This document shows, piece after piece, positions 55,348 through 64,000 of a DNA stretch of 64,000 nucleotides. The stretch's first letter is position 1. Each line of letters opens with the position of its first letter. The notes under the pieces are model-generated. The model was not told where the DNA came from and did no database searches. It saw only the letters and a program-made list of their open reading frames with translations. Source of the stretch: Adineta ricciae (Eukaryota > Rotifera > Eurotatoria > Adinetida > Adinetidae); contig CAJNOJ010000192.1 of the NCBI GenBank assembly GCA_905250025.1, positions 124,001 to 188,000 of the forward strand, read 5' to 3'. The position numbers and the translations under genes were made by a program.

Positions 55348-56972
55348 TTAATATCGAATGAATTTTTGAATACGATGATTGCCAGTATCAGCGACATATA
55401 AGTTAAGTTGATTATCTAGTGCAACACCATATGGAGTAGTGAGATGCGTAGTATCACTTCCAGATACGGTCGAAACGCCAGCAATAGTTGTTCCGTTAGC
55501 TTCACTTGATAAAAAGAATTGAATACGATGATTGTTAAAATCTGCAACATATATATTTCCCATTGGGTCAACTGTCATACCAATTGGTGAACTAAGAAGT
55601 GTTGATGTTGAACCCATTGTTCCATTGGCACTACCGGTAATCAAATTCCATCGGCTGTCACCTATTTTCCAACGAACAACATTATTTAGATTGAAATTAA
55701 CAATTATAAGACTATCTGAGAAAGATTCATAATATACGCTACTGGGAGAATATAATTGTGAGGAGTTTAGTCCTGGTCCGTTTCCTCCCGCAACTACTGT
55801 TCCTGAAGTTGCATTGTAGAGATAACGCATTATTCGATGATTATTAGTATCCGCTATGTAGAGCGTACCAGTATCAGAATCTCTTGTCAGACCAAATGGT
55901 GTAAACAATTCATTGCTCGCATTACCAATAACACCTAAGCAAATGAAGATTCATGATTCGTTAATATCAATATAAATATTTTATATTTCCATCTACCCGT
56001 TCCAGCAATTATTCTTCCTATCGTAGCATTATTTGGCCAAAGAAGAATCTTCGAAGAGCTATAATCTGTGATGTACATATTGTCATCGGAATCTAACAGA
56101 ATATGGGTGGGCAACGTCAATCCGGTCAAAGTTGATCCTGCAGTGCAATTGAGATTTCCCGCAACAGTTGTACCTGAAGTTGCATCTCGAAGCCAACGTT
56201 GAATCCGATAGCAAGTGTAATCAGCAATATACAGAGTATTTAACCGATCTATCGCCACACTCATTGGTGCATTTAAACAATTGTTCGCTACACCTGATAG
56301 TCCAGTAATTCCGGCAACAGTTATTCCAGTTGAATTCCAACGTAACTTAGCTTCAGCTATACAAAGTAAAAAGTTCGAGAGTTTTTTTAATAAGGTAACT
56401 GACGATATGTTGTTTTTTTCTTTTGTAGCGTCAACAGAAGCACTGGAATGAGAATACTCAATAAGAGAAGCACAATACCAATGCTGATTGATATAGTTAA
56501 GAAGATTTTCTTTTGCCTAAAATGTTCACTTTTGTATACAAACACGAAAGGGAATTGCAATACTTTGCTTTTTTCTTTTTGTTCGAATCTCTATGATATT
56601 CTCTTGTGATTCCCAGGCCATTTGAATTGGAATAAAACATCTGAAATTCATATACACGACAATGAACTGGAGTAATCGACGACTTACTTTAGCCTCTGTT
56701 AGTTTTGAACTGTTGATTGTGATAACCGATTGATCTTGGAATTCTGATGGTGAAACCGAACGAAGATTGGTAGACTTTGTCGAATGAATCGGTGTCATAA
56801 TTGCTTGTGAAGTTTTCTCAGATGTCATTGCGACTTTGTTTGAGAGAGGAATTTTCGGTCGTGATCGAATAGACACATGAATAACTCTAGTAGATTGCGA
56901 TCCATTATGAGTCACTGATCGCAGATGATGACATCGATGAACTTTTGAGCGGGTAGCTCTTACTATGACCAT
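55348..56972 (-). CDS. Type II membrane protein with NHL-repeat propeller (B)
   Basis: Colinear copy of 40883-42570. Start MVIVRATRSKVHRCHHLRSV at 56972. Basic cytoplasmic segment, TM helix near 56440-56515, NHL blades (LNTLYIADYTCYRIQRWL, GTLYIADTNNHRIMRYL, NIYVADFNNHRIQFFL, LNLYVADTGNHRIQKFIRY), stop 55348. The cytoplasmic part differs from A by a small indel around the SEFQDQSV exon (56720-56760). Confidence 0.8.
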
Positions 56973-58010
56973 GATCTCAGTGCACTTTGGCAAATAAAAC
57001 TATAACAAATGTATTTTGCACTGAAGAATAGCTTTTATATGGGTATGTGCATTTGTCAATAAAAACAGAGAATTGCGTTGTTGGTTTTTCGATGGAAAGG
57101 TTTCTTTTTTGTTATATTTATTAGTTTATTAACAAAGCAAAACAATCAACTCAACGAATACATTGTATTTGAATATAAATTCAATATTGAAATACTCGAA
57201 AACAACGAAGTTTTTTTTTCTTTACGGAAAAATCACATTTACTAACGATCGCACACGATCAAGTTGTTCTTTTGCCGTCAAAACCTCCCAAAATCACTTC
57301 CATCCGATGAAGTATTCGTAAAACTACAAAAATGGCAATAGTTATGAATAAAATCAACATTCGTCATAATTGCTTTTGAAAAATTATCACTATCCTTGTA
57401 TTCGACTGAGAGAACAACCAGTTAAATTTGCCATAGTAAAGTCAACATGATTAAATTGTTATGCGTACCATACTAATGAATCAAGTAATTGAAAACGAGA
57501 CGAATGGGATGAATAACTCATCACTTCCAGTCAGATTCGTTTTGAAAAAACTAAGAAGCTATACATTTCAATTCTTTCAAATCAGATTTCATTAGTTTTG
57601 CTGCAGAAAAACTTGCAAATTTCAAAAGTTTTTGTAAAACGAGCGCTGACAAGGCATGCATAACCGAAATCTACTTTTAATGATTGAATCATCACTGCTA
57701 TTCACAATCAACATCGTTGCGGAAGTAAAAGCAGCATAATTAAGAATTGCACCAACAAAACGACAGTTAACCATATCAACAGATGGAAAAACTATTGTAA
57801 ATTGAAATCACATCGAGAAAATCGACTCATCGAAGAACATCATTCTATTGATCTTTTGCAGCAGGCGAATTTAATGAAAGTCCTGTTATATCCGCGCTCA
57901 TTCTTAAAGGTTCCTTTAGTTTTTGAACGATAATCAATCCTGTTTCATATAATGATCAAAAGAAAGTTGTCTTGCGTTTGGAATCTACGAGTTTTTAACG
58001 CTATACGTGT
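56973..58010. other. Intergenic (B), longer than in A
   Basis: No gene. It carries extra sequence at about 57310-57860 not found in the A spacer, plus decayed 3' sequence of the small membrane gene (GLSLNSPAA-like) at 57860-58010. Confidence 0.45.
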
Positions 58011-58310
58011 TCAAAATCGAACAACAATATGAGCTGATTTACTGGCATTTAATTGTGGACTATGTCTTTCGATTGATCGACCGAGAATATCCTCTTTTTG
58101 TTGATCTTCTGCCATAGCGATATCATTCCAAGGAGTTTTATTCTCAATTTGCATATCTTGACGACGATTTTCTTGTGCAATTAATAGATCACTATTATGT
58201 TGAACAATTGTATACACTGCAATTGCGATAGGAACACAAAGAACGATTTCAAGCCATGAACATCGTTTTCTTATCTCCTCCACTTTCGCATCGAAAAATG
58301 ACTGACAAGA
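58011..58310 (-). pseudogene. Small membrane protein, dead allele (B)
   Basis: Reads EEIRKRCSWLEIVLCVPIAI, AVYTIVQHNSDLLIAQENRR, DMQIENKTPWNDIAMAEDQQ without the A-copy stops, but ends VVRF at TGA (58009-58011), where A has CGA and continues for about 50 residues. Downstream codons are still recognisable but shifted. The N-terminal start codon is unclear (GTG at the EEIRK position). Confidence 0.55.
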
Positions 58311-58525
58311 ACTCGCTTTTTATGTCATTTCTATTCAGTTTCAAACAAATATTGATCGCGTTTCATATTTCTTCATTTACATTTGAATCAGTCATCAAAT
58401 CAATTTATTGATATCTATAGAAAATCAGTCATGTTCCTTTCTCTTCCCATTCATTGTTTCAATGAGACTTTACTTAATCGCGTAGAACTGCAGAAAACTT
58501 TATCAAGATTTGTCTAATGGAAGAT

Positions 58526-60445
58526 CTAGAAGAACATGGAAGTCGAATCAACGATTGCTTGTGCAATATTACGAGGTGTGATAAGTATTTGGGAAATCTT
58601 CTCCGAGAAATATTCGAACATTGTTGGTCGATCACGAAAAAAGACGATATTTGATGACTAGAAGAAAGAAAAACAAGATGATTAAGGTGAGATTCATGTG
58701 ATCATTTTGATTTAGTTGTTCCCCAAGCCACAGATGAATAGATTGTGGTGTGTCATTATCTCGTCCAGTGAATCCAATTTGACACGTAACCGAAGAATAT
58801 TTTGTCAATTGTTTGATTTCATTTGTGATTACATCTGGATTAAAGCGAGTTTTCCAAAAGACCCATATTGAATCTGTAAGATGGAATGATATACTCGACA
58901 CTTGCTTAAATTGATTGAGATTATCCACCATATCCGTTGTTGATGTGATCGGCCATGAATAGATATGTTCGACGCATGGAAATGAGTAACTTAATTTGCT
59001 AAGATTATAAATCTCTTCTTGTGAATAGGGGGAAAAATCGAATCTGAGTGTACGTATTTGTTTGATTTGTATGGATTGGATTTGATCAAATAAATAGAAC
59101 CAATAGGATGAACTGTCATCACATTCAAGTTCTAAAGTGTGAAGTCGTGGTAGAAGACGTTGAACATCTCTCAAAATGTGAAATGAAGAAGGAGAAATTA
59201 TTAAACATTCAATTTGCTTTAAATCAACAATAGTCGATAGACTTTGCAAAGATTTTTTCCAAGACAATCGTAATGTTTTAATCGAGATCAATCGCGGAAG
59301 ATTGGCGAATTGATATTCTTGAACGATTTCATTGTTGGGTATTGTTGAATAGATCGGTGATTCGTGATTGATTTCGAAATATGATAGATTGAAAGCAGAA
59401 CCAGTAAGTGTACATAAATAGTTACCAAAACCAACCACAAGCCAACATTTCTCTTTCAACCAAAACGGTGTACGAAATGAATCGAGGATTTTTTCAGTTA
59501 TACCGCCAATCATGCTGAAGAGAAAGTTGAAGGAAGTCAAAGATTGTGTGATCGTTTGCCACCAATGTCCGTTAATCATACTCGCATCGTTCATTCCATG
59601 TGTAGATTTGATGTCAAAATGAGTTAAATTCGGAAAATTTCGTAAGGTTTGTTCGATTTTATCGATGAATAATAATGAAACTATCAGAATAAGATCAAAT
59701 GTTTGGCGATCTGTCGAAGAAAAACAAAAACGATGCAACACTCACATCCTACTGTCAAACTGAGCCGTCGTAATGAATAACACGGCTGAATATGACGAAA
59801 AACACCAAAATCATTGCCATGAAACGTAATCGATTGAAGTTGAGGTGCGTGTTGAACGATTGATTTAATATTTTCACATGAATTTCCATTAAAATCTAAT
59901 CGACGCAGATTGGAACATGGGATTAACTCGACACAATCAATGCAGTTTGTTGATAAATCTTCTAATTGAGGTAGTATTCGAGTGTAGAAGTGTCGAAGAG
60001 TCGAGCGAAATTGATTTAGTTTCTCTGCGGTTGCGTTGGGATAATTAAATGAAAGAGAACGAAGTCGAGTCAAATTGTGTAGTTTAGAGAAAATTTCATG
60101 TAAAGATTTAAACTCAATGCGGATCAATGAAATCGATCGAAGATTTGTGAATTTGTCAATTGGAAAATAAGATAAGAAAAGTATCGATTGATTTGGTGTA
60201 TCAATATCATCAGAAAGTCGTAAGGAGATGATTTGTTCAGGTCGAATCGATTCACAAATCAGATGAAAGTGTGATTTTCCAATGGATTGTAAATTGACTC
60301 GATAAGCCGAATGAAAATTTAAAATTGAATCAATTCGATTGTTAAGATTTGAAAATGAATGAAGAATCTCTTCTGTTCGAAGGTATTGAAACAAAATATG
60401 AAGTAATTCAGTCGGTAATTGATTAAACGAACTAATTTGATTCAT
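58526..60445 (-). CDS. F-box/LRR-like protein (B), last intron donor lost
   Basis: Copy of 43770-45694, start MNQISSFNQLPTELLHILFQ at 60445. F-box and irregular LRRs as in A; intron 1 has acceptor cgacag|AT before RQTFDLILIVSLLFIDK. At the last intron the donor is CAA|ctaaat instead of CAA|gtaagt, so GT is missing. Reading through gives LNQNDHMNLTLIILFFFLLV and a stop at 58632, replacing the SSNIVFFRDRP tail. The old last exon (58526 on) is still in frame, implying recent loss. Confidence 0.72.
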
Positions 60446-60752
60446 TGCAATGTATACAGAAAGACAGTTTTGCTTTTTGCTTCTATGTAAAAAGATAAAA
60501 TGAAAGAGAAAGACATGAAACATCTTTCATAAGTTAGATAAGAAATGTTTTATTTAATTCTTCTCGTCATTAATCATGTTTGCGTTATCATGATGGATGT
60601 TTAATAGTTTCAAGAGCAGTCATGTCGGTATTTTAACCAATAGGACGATTAAAAATAAATTTTGGCAAGATTAGAGAATGTATTAGTATATTCATTACAA
60701 TCGCACACAGATAATACAGGAAGAAAAAATTAGGAAAACATCTCGAGTAACG

Positions 60753-61775
60753 TTAGCGAAGTTTTGCCATTTTATCGACAATAAGTTGCCCGATATTGAT
60801 ATTATCCAGTTTCGCTTTCGATTCGTAGATGGCCATGATTTCAATTGGTTCTAACCAACGTGTCCAGATGCACAGATCCGCTAGTTCACCAAGCCAAAAG
60901 TTATGCGGAAAGGGACGTAAACATTTTGCTCCAATACAGAGTGTTTCAGGTCGTTGCATTTCTTGTTTCGACCATGGAGCGTTCGGATATGTTCTGCCAG
61001 ACGTCCATATTTCTGTTGCACTCGCTTTTGATGTCATAAGAACCGTTTTTTGTAAATGTCCATTGACATAGATTTCTTGTTTCTTTCGTGATACTTGTGT
61101 TACAACATGATACCATCTAGAATAAAACAAAAAAAAATGTTTATTCATAGCAAGAGCTTAGCTAAATTCTTACGTATTGAGTTCGATAGGTGTTGTTGAA
61201 TTGCAATCAAATTGAATATGTTCGGCTGAAATCATCACTTGATTCTGTATGAATCGCGTTGTTTCTGAAAAACCTAAATGAAGCCAGTGTTGGTCAGGAT
61301 GTTCCCATGCACCAATTACTGTTTGAAAAGGCATTGTATTGTGCAGTGGAGACCATCCTGTAACAAGGAACCAGCAAGAAACAGCAAAGCAATCTGTTTG
61401 GTAACGAGAGAACTCATTTACGGGCACAGTAATAACTGAGTTTCCATCGAGATGAAGACATGAACCAAGAAAACAGTGTGATTGAATTGGATTTCCTATA
61501 AGCGAGAATTGATCTTTCGTATAATCACACGAATCATGACCCAATTTATCTGTATCTTCAAATGTCCAGTGACCAAGAAGATATTTTTTCTTAAAAATAT
61601 TAAATCTTTTATTCAGAAAAAGATTATTGACAATGATAGAACGCCACAGTCGACAAGTCCGTGAAATAACTAGCAGATCATGCAGATTTTCGTCAGCCAG
61701 CTGGAATAAGATTGTAGTGAGTATTTCTACAGGAATATCACCGATGCAGTATGTCGTCGAAATAGAGCTATTCAT
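60753..61775 (-). CDS. F-box protein with LamG/concanavalin-like domain (B), intact
   Basis: Start MNSSISTTYCIGDIPVEILT at 61775 (two upstream Mets possible). F-box: IPVEILTTILFQLADENLHDLLVISRTCRLWRS. Then a jelly-roll LamG-like domain: LLGHWTFEDTDKLGHDS, FLGSCLHLDGNSVITV, FAVSCWFLV, then after an intron (about 61118-61172) RWYHVVTQVSRKKQEIYVNG, LCIGAKCL, FWLGELADLCIWTR, ending KMAKLR at 60753. The pattern matches LamG-like family domains usually found extracellularly; here it follows an F-box, so a sugar- or protein-binding SCF adaptor is inferred. Confidence 0.78.
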
Positions 61776-62526
61776 TGCAGAGATCATCGGTTTTTTTTTC
61801 AATATTAAAGCAGAAAAAAAAAATTTGTGCCAAATGATTGAAAATTACGTCTCGTCATTCAATTTTATACTATCAAAAGTAAAACAGCGTTTTCAGAGAA
61901 AATGATTTAAACCAAATGATCTTCTTTGAGTTGAAGTAATGGATTTTAACAGCGTACGGCACAGTGCACTAGTCTTAAGGTAAGATTCTCAAAACGTCCA
62001 CAATTGTAATAGTCATACTCGATCACAGGTATTTTTTAGCCTCTTCGAACGCTTGGCAAGCGTTGCATATTCATCTTGTTGATGATTGTAAAATAATCAC
62101 GTGGTATTAAGAAAAGAAAGAAAAAGCTCAAAGTTTTGTCAACATATTAGGAAGAGAATACAAGGTGAGGGTGATAATCGTGCCGTGTGCATGTTTTTTC
62201 ATAATAATGTGTGTTGAAAAATGTCAAACTTTTCAAATATTCGATTACTTACGCATTTATAATCAGATTTCAAAACGAAACAAATACAATTGATTTCAAC
62301 TATTTTGAGAGCCTCATACATTTTATCTCTAGATTTTCATGAAACACATAATATGCATTTAAATCCATCGACAGATGAAAAACAATGAAGGAATTCTTCA
62401 AAGACTTCAATACTTTCTTTGATAAGGTCATATGAATGAAAATATGATATAAAGGTGTTTTTCATGTGTAAGAATATATAATTTAAGTTAGGAATAAGTG
62501 TATATATGCGATATTATAACAAAAAT
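61776..62526. other. Intergenic between F-box/LamG and NRPS (B)
   Basis: No gene seen. AT-rich with poly-A at about 61793-61822; conserved with 46813-47603. Confidence 0.5.
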
Positions 62527-64000
62527 CTAACATCCAAAAACAGTTTCTTTACGAGAAAGAAGTGAGTGAGTCCGTAGATCGGTGATGGCACGAGCGAGTT
62601 GAATGACTGATAAATGATCGAAGAAGAGATGCGTATTGATTTCAGTAGAAATTTCTTGTTGCAATAAAGTTATTAGTTGTAAAGCCTTGAGAGAGGTACC
62701 ACCTTGTTCAAAAAATGATTTGTTCACGTCGATGTCGTCTGTTGTACAATCCAGAATTCGAGAAAAAACGACTTGAATGGATTTCACGAGCTCTGTTTGC
62801 TGTTGTAATGTATCGATAATAGGTATTGAACACGGTATACTCACTTCCTAAAACAAATATATACATAGTCATAGATAACAAGTTTTGATTTGTTTATTAC
62901 TTGATTTTTCTCATTTATCTCGTTTGTGTTCAGTGTGATAATCTCATTCAAAGGTAAGTGTAACTGATCTGTACGATTTGAACCAAACAGCTGAGTGAGT
63001 AATTTTAACAAAGAACTCGCATGTTGTTCAATCGTTTCTCGTTCAAAGACATCGGACATGTATCCCCAAACACAATCAATAGTCATAGCGTGCTTGTCGA
63101 ACGAAAATGAGACATCCAAATCGAATTTGTAACCAACCTCAATATCTTTTATTGGCTTCTTATAAGTAGAAATACGACATGAATCACCGAACATGATGTC
63201 ATCCATATTTGTATAATCAATCAGTGTCGTATCAACACTGAAAATTGTTTGAAGATATGGAAATTGTAAGTGAGAACTTGGTACACGATGCAAATCAATC
63301 AGTTTATCATAAGGTAAGTGTGCATGTTGAACACTTGTAAGAAATGTCTTTTGTACTTTATAGACGAGTTCAATGAAGGAGAGTTTATCAAGATCAGCAT
63401 TGACAATACGACATGGAAGAATATTAACAAACATACCGATCATCGAGACAAGTTCTGGACGATATCGATTCTGATGAATAACTCCCACACACGCATCTCG
63501 ATTATGTGGTGAAAGTTGAGCCAGAAAGAGATAGTAACATGTGAGACCCAATTGAAATAAGGTGACATTGAGCTCGTCAGCACACATAACCATTGAACGC
63601 GCAATTTCTAATGGAATGGCAACACTCAACAGCTCGCCTTGACCCGTACGACGAGCTGATAACGATTGTTTAGTACTACCCAGATTTAATTGACGATCCC
63701 AAGCATAATCACATAGAAGTTCTTTCCAGTAAGTGCATGCTTCTGACATCAGTAATGTTCGTTCATGAACAGAATAATCGATATACTGAAGACAAGGTGT
63801 TTGTAGTTCCTCACCTGCATAAGCCAATTTCAATTCATCTAAGAACAAGTCTATAGCTTGTCCATCGAATGAACCATGATGAAAATTAAATAGAAGTAAA
63901 TCATTAGTTAATAATATGTCTTTGTTATCGCCGTGATCATAACGAATAAAGTGACAGCGAAAAACACCATTATTTTCTGTGTCAAATGGTGTCCACATTT
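62527..64000 (-). CDS. Nonribosomal peptide synthetase (homologue B), C-PCP part, runs off window
   Basis: Closely matches 47604-49100. Condensation core FNFHHGSFDGQ is intact, then VGVIHQNRY, FSVDTTLIDY and an intron (near 62848-62900) before VSIPCSIPIID. The terminal PCP is FFEQGGTSLKALQL, ending RKETVFGC at 62527. Upstream A-PCP lies beyond the window. Differences from A are few and mostly conservative (for example PHN for AHN, SSL for NSL), so both copies are under constraint. No TE domain. Confidence 0.88.

Overview
The window looks like nuclear DNA of a bdelloid rotifer (Adineta/Rotaria type; I cannot name the species). The evidence is eukaryotic genes with many very short GT-AG introns (mostly about 50-60 bp) and AT-rich spacers. 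Gene families typical of bdelloids are present: kelch and NHL propellers, F-box/LRR proteins, SLC22 carriers, an ADP-ribosyltransferase piece, and bacterial- or fungal-type metabolic genes such as NRPS, isochorismatase-like hydrolase and phytanoyl-CoA dioxygenase. Almost every gene in the right half occurs twice as a slightly diverged colinear copy, as expected for bdelloid allelic or homologous chromosome pairs.

The scaffold is a mosaic. Eight single-N joins (2025, 4423, 14999, 21883, 24002, 26282, 32422, 51186) and one 50-N gap (18110-18159) cut it into pieces. At four joins the flanks repeat the same bases (192, 221, 221 and 58 bp). Removing the repeats restores broken genes: the GPCR at 4423, the F-box/importin gene at 24002, gene X across 26282/32422, and gene Z' across 32422/51186. 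The best reading is that two homologous chromosomes (called A and B below) were interleaved. A includes 24003-26281 plus 32423-51185. B includes 26283-32421 plus 51187-64000. In the left part, 1-2024 plus 15000 onward appears to flank an inserted homologous contig, 2026-14998.

Layout. 1-15 kb: two SLC22 carrier copies, a small predicted gene, a GPCR, a secreted Cys-rich protein, a kelch protein with a nonsense codon, a multi-pass membrane gene, an ADP-ribosyltransferase fragment and a nested foldback element. 15-20 kb: second membrane-gene copy cut by a TA-flanked MITE, an LRR receptor, and an LRR pseudogene carrying a TTAA-flanked piggyBac-like MITE. 20.8-27.2 kb: three copies of an F-box protein whose body is importin-alpha ARM repeats. 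25.5-37 kb: three tandem paralogues (X, Y, Z) of a two-TM Cys-rich family, present on both A and B. 38.7-51.2 kb (A) and 53.2-64 kb (B): isochorismatase-like hydrolase, PhyH dioxygenase, NHL protein, a dying small membrane gene, F-box/LRR, F-box/LamG and an NRPS (A-PCP-C-PCP).

The most interesting biology is the NRPS locus with its neighbouring oxygenase and hydrolase, the F-box/importin-alpha chimera, and the X/Y/Z membrane family. The A/B comparison also shows genes decaying on one homologue while staying open on the other (F-box/LamG, F-box/LRR donor loss, PhyH 2-bp indel), and one gene hit by independent nonsense changes on both.
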